Positions 56,720 through 64,000 of a stretch of 64,000 nucleotides of DNA are shown here, piece after piece. Source of the stretch: Kocuria dechangensis (GTDB lineage Bacteria > Actinomycetota > Actinomycetes > Actinomycetales > Micrococcaceae); assembly GCF_014636775.1 (NCBI RefSeq), contig NZ_BMEQ01000010.1, forward strand, positions 62,001 to 126,000, given 5' to 3'. The position numbers and the translations under genes are program-made. Every line of letters starts with the position of its first letter. Positions within the stretch are counted from its first letter, which is position 1. The notes under the pieces are model-generated. The model was not told where the DNA came from, did not search any database, and saw only the letters and a program-made list of their open reading frames with translations.

Positions 56720-57193
56720 ATGACCGCGAACCGCGACGACCGCCCCGCCCTGGTGGACCGGGTGCTCAGCGGGCTGCGCCACTACCCCGGCGTCCTGCGC
56801 ACCGTGAACGACACCGTGGCGCGCCACCACGACCTGGGCCCCACGGACGCGGAGGCCCTGCTGCTCGTGCTGGACGCCGAGGACCGCGGCCGGCCGTGGA
56901 ACCCGTCCCAGCTCGCCGAGGCCCTCGGCGTGACGACCGCCGGGACCACCACCGTCCTGGACCGGCTGCAGAGCCGCTCGCTCATCGAGCGGCGCCCGGA
57001 TCCGGCGGACCGCCGCCGGGTCACCCTCCACGTCACGGGCACCGGGCAGCGGGTCGCCGCCGCGATCCTCGCCCCCGCCGGTGACGCGGTCGGCGCCGTC
57101 CTGGAGGACCTCGACGACGAGGAGCTGCGCGTGCTGCTGCGGACCCTCGAGGCCCTCGACTCGGCCCTGGCCTCGGCGCTGCGCCCCTCCTGA
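56720..57193 (+). CDS. MarR-family regulator
   Basis: A 157-residue regulator. The winged helix is WNPSQLAEALGVTTAGTTTVLDRLQSRSLIERRPDPADRR (about 59-98), with the usual acidic dimer helices at the ends. AAGGAGG precedes the ATG. It is the second MarR gene within 1.4 kb, and either could bind the 56080-56100 palindrome. A methyltransferase gene follows 47 bases later, probably in the same operon. Confidence 0.88.
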   Translation: MTANRDDRPALVDRVLSGLRHYPGVLRTVNDTVARHHDLGPTDAEALLLVLDAEDRGRPWNPSQLAEALGVTTAGTTTVLDRLQSRSLIERRPDPADRRRVTLHVTGTGQRVAAAILAPAGDAVGAVLEDLDDEELRVLLRTLEALDSALASALRPS

Positions 57194-57240
57194 GCCGCCC
57201 GGGCCGGGGCGGCGCCGACGACCGAGCCGGAGGCACTCCC

Positions 57241-57981
57241 GTGGACCACTTCTTCGCCCTGTTCGAGTCGCTGCCCCGGCAGGGCCCGGGGAGCCGGGCG
57301 TGCACCGCGCGCGCCCTGGCGATGTGCGAGGGCCTGCCGTCCGAGCCGCGGATCGTGGACCTCGGCTGCGGATCCGGCGCCCAGACCATGGACCTGGCCG
57401 AGCTCACGGGCGGCACCGTCGTGGCGGTGGACAGCCACGCGCCGTTCCTCGACGTCCTGGCCCGCCGCGCGGCCGCCCGCGGGCTCTCCGCCCGGATCCG
57501 GCCCCTCGTCGCGGACATGGCGGAGACCGGGCTCCCCGCCGGGTGCGCGGACCTGCTCTGGTCCGAGGGCGCGCTCTACAACCTCGGCCTGGAGCCCGCG
57601 CTGACGCTGTGCCGCCGCCTGCTGCGCCCCGGCGGCTGCCTGGCGTTCACGGACGCGGTATGGCTCGGGCGCGACGTGCCGCCGCCGGTCCGCGAGGCCT
57701 TCGCTGAGTACCCCACCATGGGATCGGTGCCCGACGTCCTCGCGCTGCTCGCGGCCCGGGGCTTCGAGGTGCTCGGCCACTTCGCGCTGCCGGAGGCCGC
57801 CTGGTGGGACGACTTCTACACGCCCATGCGCTCCCGCATCGCCGAGCTGCGTGCTGACGGCTCGACGGCCCCCGACGCGCTGCCCGTGCTCGACGCGTGC
57901 GAGGCGGAGATCGACATGTACAGCCGGCACTCCGACTGCTACGGCTACGAGTTCTTCGTGGCGAGGGCCCGGAGGCTCTGA
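57241..57981 (+). CDS. SAM-dependent class I methyltransferase
   Basis: A 246-residue enzyme. Motif I is VDLGCGSGAQT (about 39-49), motif II ends with VAVDSH, and the post-I region is DLLWSEGALYNLGLE. It belongs to the Methyltransf_11/25 type group, with an unknown small-molecule substrate. The start is GTG with GGAGGCACTCCC upstream. It may be regulated with the MarR gene before it. Confidence 0.82.
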   Translation: MDHFFALFESLPRQGPGSRACTARALAMCEGLPSEPRIVDLGCGSGAQTMDLAELTGGTVVAVDSHAPFLDVLARRAAARGLSARIRPLVADMAETGLPAGCADLLWSEGALYNLGLEPALTLCRRLLRPGGCLAFTDAVWLGRDVPPPVREAFAEYPTMGSVPDVLALLAARGFEVLGHFALPEAAWWDDFYTPMRSRIAELRADGSTAPDALPVLDACEAEIDMYSRHSDCYGYEFFVARARRL

Positions 57982-58042
57982 CGGACCTCCGGAGGGCGGC
58001 CGCCGGGGCGGGCGGCAACGCCCGGATCCTCGTCGCGGACCG

Positions 58043-58072
58043 TTGTGCAGATTGTTCAACAATCGCTACACT
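58043..58072 (+). promoter_or_regulatory. Promoter with GntR operator in the spacer
   Basis: TTGTGC (58043-58048) and TACACT (58067-58072) are 18 bases apart. The spacer holds GATTGTTCAACAATC (58050-58064), a perfect seven-base inverted repeat around C. The GntR gene at 60270 is the likely binder. The start would be about 80 bases before the transporter gene. Confidence 0.68.
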
Positions 58073-58157
58073 GGCTCGAAAGTGACCGGGGCCACGTCGT
58101 GAGTGGCCGGCGCCGTCGTCGGGCGCAGGTCGCTCTTCCACCCGAGGAGGCCCCTCC

Positions 58158-59411
58158 ATGTCCAGCTCCGCACCTCCACCGCCGGCCCCGGAGGGGCGCG
58201 GCACCGTCAGCGGCCCGGTGGCCATGCGGGCCGTGAACAGGTCGGCCCTGCTCGGCGCCCTGTTCCTCATGGCCACGAGCGCCATCGGCCCCGGCTTCAT
58301 CACCCAGACCGCGAACTTCACCGTCCAGCTCGGTGCGGCCTTCGCGTTCGCCATCGTCGTCTCGATCGTGGTCGACATCGCCGTGCAGCTGAACGTGTGG
58401 CGGATCGTCGGCGTCTCCGGGCTCAAGGCCCACGAGCTGGGCAACCGCGTGCTGCCCGGTCTCGGCTGGTTCATCGCCGTGCTGGTGGCGGTCGGCGGAC
58501 TGGTCTTCAACATCGGCAACACCGCTGGCGGCGGCCTGGGCCTCGACGCGCTGCTGGGCCTGGACCCCACGTGGGGCGGCATCATCACCGCGCTCATCGC
58601 GGTCGGGGTCTTCGTCAGCAAGCGGGCCGGCGTGGCGCTGGACCGGATCGTGGTGGTGCTCGGCCTGGTCATGATCCTCGTGACCACCTACGTGGCCTTC
58701 GTGTCCCGGCCCCCGGTGGGCGAGGCCCTGCGCAGCGTGGTGCTGCCCGAGAACGTGAGCTTCCTAGTCATCACCACGCTCATCGGCGGCACCGTGGGCG
58801 GCTACATCACCTACGCCGGCGCCCACCGGATCGTGGACGCGGGCATCACCGGCGTGGAGAACGTCAAGCAGATCTCGCGCAGCTCCGTGATCGGCATCGT
58901 GGTCACCGGCGTGATGCGCTTCCTGCTGTTCCTCGCCATCCTCGGCGTGGTCGCCGGCGGGGCCCAGCTCGCGGGCGAGAACCTCGCCGCCCAGGCGTTC
59001 CAGAGCGCCGCGGGCGAGGTGGGCCTGCGCCTGTTCGGCCTCATCCTGTGGGCGGCCTCCATCTCCTCCGTGATCGGCGCGGCGTACACCTCGGTCTCCT
59101 TCGTCACCACCTCCCGGACGCGGCCGCGGACCCGGAACCTGCTGACCGTGGTGTTCATCCTGGTCTCGGCCACGGTCTTCGTGCTGCTGGGCCAGGCCCC
59201 CTCCACCCTGCTCATCGTGGCGGGCGCCGTGAACGGGCTGATCCTGCCGCTGGGCTTCGCGGTCCTGCTGTGGGTGGCCTGGCGCCGCCGGGACCTGCTG
59301 GGCGGCTACCGGTACCCGGTGTGGCTCGCCGCCCTCGGCACCGCGGTGTGGCTGCTCACCATCTACCTCGGCGTGCAGTCGCTCAGCGGCATCGCAGCCC
59401 TGTGGTCGTGA
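58158..59411 (+). CDS. NRAMP-like transporter (YcsG-type)
   Basis: A 417-residue membrane protein with about 11 segments. [36 protein letters not shown] is the NRAMP-like opening, but the usual DPGN metal motif is replaced by GPGF, and later HIS/MPH metal motifs are absent. The B. subtilis homologue YcsG lies in the 5-oxoprolinase operon, so it probably moves 5-oxoproline or a related compound rather than metal. It overlaps the next gene by four bases (GTGA). Confidence 0.85.
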   Translation: MSSSAPPPPAPEGRGTVSGPVAMRAVNRSALLGALFLMATSAIGPGFITQTANFTVQLGAAFAFAIVVSIVVDIAVQLNVWRIVGVSGLKAHELGNRVLPGLGWFIAVLVAVGGLVFNIGNTAGGGLGLDALLGLDPTWGGIITALIAVGVFVSKRAGVALDRIVVVLGLVMILVTTYVAFVSRPPVGEALRSVVLPENVSFLVITTLIGGTVGGYITYAGAHRIVDAGITGVENVKQISRSSVIGIVVTGVMRFLLFLAILGVVAGGAQLAGENLAAQAFQSAAGEVGLRLFGLILWAASISSVIGAAYTSVSFVTTSRTRPRTRNLLTVVFILVSATVFVLLGQAPSTLLIVAGAVNGLILPLGFAVLLWVAWRRRDLLGGYRYPVWLAALGTAVWLLTIYLGVQSLSGIAALWS

Positions 59412-60217
59412 GCGCCGCGGAGCCCGCGGACCGCCGGGAGCGCGCCGCCCTGGCCCCGGCGGGCGCCCGGGCCCTGTTCCGCGAGGGCCTCGTCACGCCC
59501 ACCTCAGGCTGGTGCGACGGGTGGGCGCAGGCCAACCTGATCGTCGTCCCGCGGGACTGGGCGTTCGACGTCCTGCTCTTCGCCCAGCGCAACCCCAAGC
59601 CGTGCCCCGTGCTGGGCGTGCTCGAGCCGGGCGAGGTCTCCGGGACGCTCCTGCGCGGGGGAGACGTGCGCACCGACGTCCCGCTCTACACCGTCTACGA
59701 GCACGGCGAGGCGGCGGGCACCCGCACGGACCTGCTGGACGTGTGGCGCGAGGACCTCGTGACCTTCGCCCTGGGCTGCAGCTTCACCTTCGAGGCGGCC
59801 CTGCAGGAGGCCGGGATCCCGGTCGCGCACATCGACCAGGGCGTCAACGTCCCGATGTACCGCACCACGGTCCCGTGCGAGCCGGCGGGCCGGCTGTCGG
59901 GGCCGCTCGTGGTGTCCATGCGCCCGGTCCCGGCGTCCCGGGTGGCCGACGCCGTGCGCATCACCTCCCGCTACCCGGCCGTCCACGGCGCGCCCGTGCA
60001 CGTGGGGGCGCCCGAGGAGCTGGGCATCCGGGACCTCTCGGCCCCCGACTACGGGGACACGGTGGAGATCCCGGCCGGGCACGTCCCGGTGTTCTGGGCC
60101 TGCGGAGTGACCCCCCAGGCGGCCGTGCTCGCCTCCGGGGTGCCGTTCGCCCTCGGGCACGCCCCCGGGCACATGCTCGTCACCGACCTGCCCGACTGGC
60201 AGTACCAGGTGCCGTGA
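59408..60217 (+). CDS. YcsI-like putative hydro-lyase (DUF1445)
   Basis: A 269-residue protein. [45 protein letters not shown] and [13 protein letters not shown] are DUF1445 hallmarks. It is co-translated with the YcsG-like transporter (GTGA overlap), as in B. subtilis. The mammalian relative is D-glutamate cyclase, which turns D-glutamate into 5-oxo-D-proline, so a role in 5-oxoproline metabolism fits. It is convergent with gntR. Confidence 0.87.
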   Translation: MSAAEPADRRERAALAPAGARALFREGLVTPTSGWCDGWAQANLIVVPRDWAFDVLLFAQRNPKPCPVLGVLEPGEVSGTLLRGGDVRTDVPLYTVYEHGEAAGTRTDLLDVWREDLVTFALGCSFTFEAALQEAGIPVAHIDQGVNVPMYRTTVPCEPAGRLSGPLVVSMRPVPASRVADAVRITSRYPAVHGAPVHVGAPEELGIRDLSAPDYGDTVEIPAGHVPVFWACGVTPQAAVLASGVPFALGHAPGHMLVTDLPDWQYQVP

Positions 60218-60227
60218 CGGAGCCCTC

Positions 60228-60269
60228 GGCCCCGGCCCCGGGGGCCGGCGGGGCGCCGGGGCCGGGGCC
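60228..60269. terminator. Strong bidirectional terminator
   Basis: GGCCCCGGCCCCG (60228-60240) and CGGGGCCGGGGCC (60257-60269) form a perfect 13-bp stem with a 16-base loop between convergent genes. Confidence 0.75.
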
Positions 60270-61004
60270 TCAGCGCCCGGCGCCCAGCGCCGCCAGGAGC
60301 TGGTCCCGCGAATCCCGCAGGTACTCCTCCATCGCCGCGGCGGCCTCCTGGCGCCGGCCGGCCTCGAACAGCTCCAGGACCCGGGCGTTGCGCTCGATGT
60401 AGGGCTCGTGGAACGACGGGTCCTCCCGCATGCTGAAGAACACCAGCCGCATCTCGGCCAGGATCCGGGCCATCAGCTCGTCCTGCCGGGCGGAGCCCGC
60501 CAGCGCCACCACGGCGCGGTGGAACCGCTGGTTCGCGTCCGCCATGCCCGGGACGTCGCCGCGCTCGCGGGCGGCGCGGCCGTCCTCGACGGCGGCGTGC
60601 AGCTCCGGCTGCGGGGCGGGCTCGGCCCAGCGCAGCGCGGAGGTCTCCAGGGCCAGCCGGACCCGGTGCACCTCCCGGACCTCGTCCGCCCCGGGCCGCG
60701 CCACGAACACCCCGCGGTGGGGGATCCGGGTGAGCAGGTTCTCGTCGGCGAGGGCCGCGAAGGCCGCGCGCAGGGTGTTGCGCGAGATGCCCAGCACCTC
60801 GCTCACCCGCGCCTCGGAGAGCTTGGTCCCGGGCAGCAGCCGGCCGGCGGTGATGCCGCGGCGCAGCACCTCGGCGGCCCAGTGCGTGGCCTCGCCCTGC
60901 GGGGCCGGGCCGGCGAGCGCGACGGCGGTCCTCAACGCCTGGTTCTCGGCGGCGTGCTTCTCGGCGGCGTGTTTCTCGACGGTGTGCATCTCGGCGGTGT
61001 TCAT
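60270..61004 (-). CDS. GntR/FCD-family regulator of the 5-oxoproline locus
   Basis: A 244-residue regulator. The first 25 residues contain a repeated EKHAA unit. The winged helix (about 38-95) has LSEARVSEVLGISRNTLRAAF. The FCD domain follows with HRAVVALAG and HEPYIERNARVL. A B. subtilis-like arrangement (KipR) suggests control of this locus; the 15-bp palindrome at 58050 is its likely site. The ATG at 61004 is preferred over a TTG one codon upstream. AGGATGGTGGA is upstream. Confidence 0.88.
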   Translation of the reverse strand: MNTAEMHTVEKHAAEKHAAENQALRTAVALAGPAPQGEATHWAAEVLRRGITAGRLLPGTKLSEARVSEVLGISRNTLRAAFAALADENLLTRIPHRGVFVARPGADEVREVHRVRLALETSALRWAEPAPQPELHAAVEDGRAARERGDVPGMADANQRFHRAVVALAGSARQDELMARILAEMRLVFFSMREDPSFHEPYIERNARVLELFEAGRRQEAAAAMEEYLRDSRDQLLAALGAGR

Positions 61005-61059
61005 CAATCCACCATCCTGGCACCTGCCGGCGGCGTCCCCCGCCCGCCCGGGCCGGGGC

Positions 61060-62787
61060 TCAGCCCAGCCGGGCGAGCACCTGGTCGGCGTCCACGCTGT
61101 CGCCGGGGGCCGCCAGCAGCTCGCCGACCCGTCCCGCCCGGGGCGCGGGGACGCGGGTCTCCGTCTTCATGGCCTCGAGCACGGCGACGTCCTGGCCCTG
61201 CTCCACCGTGTCCCCCGCCGCGACCAGCCACGAGACGAGGGTCCCCGCGAAGGGGGCGGCCACGGCGCCGTCGTCGGCGGGGGCCGCGGGCCAGGGGGCG
61301 CCGCCGGCGGCCGGCCCGGCGCTCAGCGCGGCCGCGAGGGCGTCGGGGATCCCGATGCTCACGCGCCTGCCGTCCACGTCCACGGTGAAGCGGGTGCGGC
61401 CGGGCTCGTCCGCGCGGGCGTAGTGCTCGTCCGGCACCAGCCGGTCGGCGAACTCCTCCTCGATCCAGGTGGTCCACACGCCGAGCCCGTCGCCGCCGGC
61501 GAAGGCGGGGGCCTCCAGCACGGCGCGGTGGAAGGGGATGGTGGTGGCGACCCCGACGACGCGCAGCTCGCGCAGGGCCGTGCGGGCGCGCAGCAGCGCC
61601 TGCTCGCGGGTGGGTGCGCTGACGACCAGCTTGAGCAGCAGGGAGTCGAAGGTCGTGGCCACGCGCGTCCCGCTGCGGATCCCCGAGTCCACGCGCACGC
61701 CCGGCCCCGTGGGGGCGTCCACCGCCTCGACGGTGCCCCCGGAGGGGAGGAAGCCGCGGCCGGGGTCCTCGGCGTTGATCCGGAACTCGAGGGCGTGCCC
61801 GCGCACGGGCGGGGTCCCGGCCACGGGGACGGGGCCGCCGGCGGCGATGGCCAGCTGCGCGCGCACGAGGTCCACGCCGTAGACCTCCTCCGTGACGGGG
61901 TGCTCGACCTGCAGGCGGGTGTTGACCTCCAGGAAGGAGATCAGCCCGTCCTGGGCCACGAGGAACTCGGCCGTGCCCACGCCCACGTAGCCGGCCTCCC
62001 GGAAGATGCCCTCCGCGGCCTGCGCGATGCGCTCGCGCTGGTCGTCCGTGAGGAACGGCGCGGGGGCCTCCTCGACGAGCTTCTGGTGGCGCCGCTGCAG
62101 GGAGCAGTCGCGGGTCCCGAGCACGACCACGCCGCCGTGGGCGTCCGCCACGACCTGCGCCTCGACGTGGCGCGGCCGGTCCAGGAAGCGCTCCACGAAG
62201 CACTCGTCCCGGCCGAACGCGCTCTGCGCCTCGCGGGCCGCCGAGAGGAAGGCGTCCTCCACGTGCTCGAGCTCCCGGACCACGCGCATGCCGCGCCCGC
62301 CGCCGCCGTGGGCGGCCTTCACGATCACCGGCAGGCCGTGCTCCTCGGCGAAGGCCCGGGCGTCCTCGGGGGATTCGACGGGCCCGTCGCTGCCGGGCAC
62401 GAGCGGGGCGCCGGCCCGCCGGGCGATCTCCCGGGCGGCGACCTTGTCCCCGAGCAGCGCGATCGTCTCGGGCGAGGGGCCGATCCACGTCAGCCCGGCC
62501 TCGACGACGGACCGGGCGAAGCCGGCGTTCTCGGAGAGGAAGCCGTAGCCGGGGTGCACGGCGTCCGCGCCGCACCGGCGGGCGATCGCGAGGATCTCCT
62601 CCCCGTCCAGGTAGGTCTCGGCGGGGGAGGTGCCCTCGAGGGCGTAGGCCTCGTCGGCGAGCAGGACGTGCGGGGCGTCGGCGTCGGGGTCGGCGTAGAC
62701 GGCCACGGACGCGAGCCCGGCCTCCGCGCAGGCGTGGACGACGCGGACGGCGATCTCCCCGCGGTTGGCGATCAGGACTTTGCGCAC
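61060..62787 (-). CDS. accC: Biotin carboxylase/BCCP fusion in pxp locus
   Basis: A 575-residue protein. The biotin carboxylase domain covers residues 1-450 ([32 protein letters not shown]). A linker and a biotin carrier domain follow, with EAMKTE, where the Lys is biotinylated. No carboxyltransferase is adjacent. It lies four bases after the fused PxpB-PxpC gene, so its carboxyl acceptor may be the substrate of that protein, as in urea carboxylase where these domains are one chain. GTG start after AGGAG. Confidence 0.9.
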   Translation of the reverse strand: MRKVLIANRGEIAVRVVHACAEAGLASVAVYADPDADAPHVLLADEAYALEGTSPAETYLDGEEILAIARRCGADAVHPGYGFLSENAGFARSVVEAGLTWIGPSPETIALLGDKVAAREIARRAGAPLVPGSDGPVESPEDARAFAEEHGLPVIVKAAHGGGGRGMRVVRELEHVEDAFLSAAREAQSAFGRDECFVERFLDRPRHVEAQVVADAHGGVVVLGTRDCSLQRRHQKLVEEAPAPFLTDDQRERIAQAAEGIFREAGYVGVGTAEFLVAQDGLISFLEVNTRLQVEHPVTEEVYGVDLVRAQLAIAAGGPVPVAGTPPVRGHALEFRINAEDPGRGFLPSGGTVEAVDAPTGPGVRVDSGIRSGTRVATTFDSLLLKLVVSAPTREQALLRARTALRELRVVGVATTIPFHRAVLEAPAFAGGDGLGVWTTWIEEEFADRLVPDEHYARADEPGRTRFTVDVDGRRVSIGIPDALAAALSAGPAAGGAPWPAAPADDGAVAAPFAGTLVSWLVAAGDTVEQGQDVAVLEAMKTETRVPAPRAGRVGELLAAPGDSVDADQVLARLG

Positions 62788-62791
62788 GGTG

Positions 62792-64000
62792 CTACTCCTG
62801 GGACTTCTCGGTGGCGGGGGTCCCGGAAACGGAGCTCCCGGGGAGGGAGGGGGCGGGATCCGACGGGGCGGGCCCGGGCGGGAGGAGGTCCGGCGCCGGG
62901 GTCCGCTCGAAGCGCAGCCGGGAGCCGGGCCGCAGCTGGGCCAGGACCGCCAGGTCCTCCGGGTGCACGACCCCGACCACGGGGTAGCCCCCGGTGGTGG
63001 GGGAGTCCTGCAGCAGGACGACGGGCAGGCCCGAGGGCGGGACCTGGACGCAGCCGGGCACGGTCCCCTCGCTGGGCAGCTCGCCGGTGCGCGTGCGCTC
63101 CAGCGGCTCGCCGGCCAGCCGGGCGCCCACCCGGTCGGACTCCGCGGTGAGCTCCCACTCCTGGGCGAAGAACGCCTCCACCGCGGCGGGGGCGAACCAG
63201 TCGTCGCGGGGGCCGGGGACCACACGGACCGAGGCCACGCCGGGCCACCGCACGGGCGGCTCGGGCGGCTGGACGGCCGTGCCGGGGCCGGGCCCGACCG
63301 GCACGGCGTCGCCGGCGGCGAGCGGATCGGGGCCCAGGCCGGCGAGCGTGTCCGCGGAGCGGCTGCCCAGCACCGGCGGCGCCGCGACGCCGCCCCGGAC
63401 GCCCACGTAGACCCGGGCCCCGTCCTCGACGGCGCCGACGCTCAGCCGCTCGCCGTCGCGCAGGGCGAAGGGGGTGCCGGGCCCGGGCCGCCACGGGCTG
63501 GGGCCCTCGACCGCCAGGGGCGCCGTGGCCCCGGTGACCGCCAGGACGTGGTCGCCGTGCGCGGTCAGCTCGAGCCGGCCGAGCAGGTTCTCCAGCACCG
63601 CCGCGTCCGGGGTGTTGCCGACGAGCCGGTTGGCCGCGGCGGCCGCGGCGTCGTCGAGCGCGCCCGAGGGGGAGACGCCCAGCGCGGCGGAGCCCGCGCG
63701 GCCGCGGTCCTGCACGAGCGTCTGCAGCCCGGGGCGGTCCACGACCAGGTGCGCTCCCCGGACCGGCGCGGGCGCGGCGGCGCGCGGCGCCGGCTCGACG
63801 AGCTCGCGCACGGGCCGGTAGCGGACGCGGTCCCCGGGCCGGAGGAGGGCGGGGTCGGCGCGGTCGAGGTCGAACATCCGGGCCGCCGTGCGGCCGATGA
63901 GCTGCCAGCCGCCGGGGGAGCGGCGCGGGTAGACCGCGGAGAAGCGGCCGGCCAGCGCCACGGACCCGGTGGGGACGGCGGTGCGGGGCGTGTCCCGGCG
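62792..64000 (-). CDS. Fused 5-oxoprolinase subunits PxpB-PxpC (5' end outside window)
   Basis: The 403 visible residues run off the right edge with no stop. The first 55 are the end of a KipI/PxpB domain ([26 protein letters not shown]). A short Pro/Ala linker leads to a full KipA/PxpC domain ([44 protein letters not shown]). PxpBC use ATP to open 5-oxoproline to glutamate with PxpA; the same two domains lie inside urea carboxylase. The GTG at 63961 is not the true start because homology continues upstream. pxpA may lie beyond the window. Confidence 0.88.
   Translation of the reverse strand, partial: RRDTPRTAVPTGSVALAGRFSAVYPRRSPGGWQLIGRTAARMFDLDRADPALLRPGDRVRYRPVRELVEPAPRAAAPAPVRGAHLVVDRPGLQTLVQDRGRAGSAALGVSPSGALDDAAAAAANRLVGNTPDAAVLENLLGRLELTAHGDHVLAVTGATAPLAVEGPSPWRPGPGTPFALRDGERLSVGAVEDGARVYVGVRGGVAAPPVLGSRSADTLAGLGPDPLAAGDAVPVGPGPGTAVQPPEPPVRWPGVASVRVVPGPRDDWFAPAAVEAFFAQEWELTAESDRVGARLAGEPLERTRTGELPSEGTVPGCVQVPPSGLPVVLLQDSPTTGGYPVVGVVHPEDLAVLAQLRPGSRLRFERTPAPDLLPPGPAPSDPAPSLPGSSVSGTPATEKSQE

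Noticed and set aside
58158-59411. Mn/Fe NRAMP transporter
   Set aside because: The DPGN and MPH metal-binding motifs are missing and the neighbours are 5-oxoproline genes.

Overview
The window is about 72-75% GC by eye, and nearly every gene has long shadow reading frames on the other strand, as in high-GC Actinobacteria. Gene content suggests a free-living aerobic micrococcal species, perhaps Kocuria or a relative: a leucine-degradation block syntenic with Mycobacterium tuberculosis, an actinobacterial ABC-F gene with a leader, GTG starts and apparently leaderless mRNAs. The genus is an inference. I see no prophage, insertion sequence, CRISPR array or rRNA.

Layout. 1-7.9 kb: single metabolic and stress genes (alpha/beta hydrolase, F420-reductase-like protein, Mn-riboswitch-controlled ferritin-like/VIT transporter, lipoprotein metallo-hydrolase, VOC dioxygenase, glutathione peroxidase, nagA). 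7.97-13.45 kb: a GntR-controlled sugar-acid locus (SDR, regulator, GntP permease, four-carbon acid-sugar kinase, 3-hydroxyacid-type dehydrogenase) with the same 16-bp operator in inverted orientation at both ends. 13.5-25.7 kb: VOC protein, membrane-bound sulfite-oxidase-type molybdoenzyme, DUF72 protein, AAA ATPase with GTGAA repeats upstream, CorA, two transporters, an ABC-F protein behind a seven-codon leader peptide and attenuator-like hairpins, a zinc alcohol dehydrogenase, DUF805 and small unknown proteins.

25.8-35.5 kb is a complete selenocysteine module: selB, selA, tRNA-Sec, selD and a three-subunit formate dehydrogenase. Its catalytic gene has an in-frame TGA at 34962-34964 followed 11 nt later by a SECIS hairpin with a GGUCU loop. 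The two apparent open frames are therefore one 1111-residue selenoprotein.

35.6-42 kb: amylo-alpha-1,6-glucosidase, SnoaL-like protein, SDR, lipoprotein and MFS exporter. 42.1-54.2 kb: acyl-CoA ligase, acyl-CoA dehydrogenase and TetR genes diverge from methylcrotonyl-CoA carboxylase beta and alpha, a second acyl-CoA dehydrogenase, MaoC hydratase, CitE-like lyase and etfBA. Two GTTAG-N6-CTAAC operators lie in the divergent promoter. This block should take leucine-derived isovaleryl-CoA, and perhaps itaconate, to acetyl-CoA. Nine perfect 12-bp repeats separate the hydratase and lyase genes.

54.3-58 kb: AI-2E-type permease, two MarR regulators around a strong palindrome, a small unknown protein and a methyltransferase. 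58-64 kb: a 5-oxoproline-type locus (NRAMP-like YcsG transporter, YcsI-like hydro-lyase, GntR, biotin carboxylase-BCCP and a fused PxpB-PxpC running off the right edge). A 15-bp operator lies inside its promoter.
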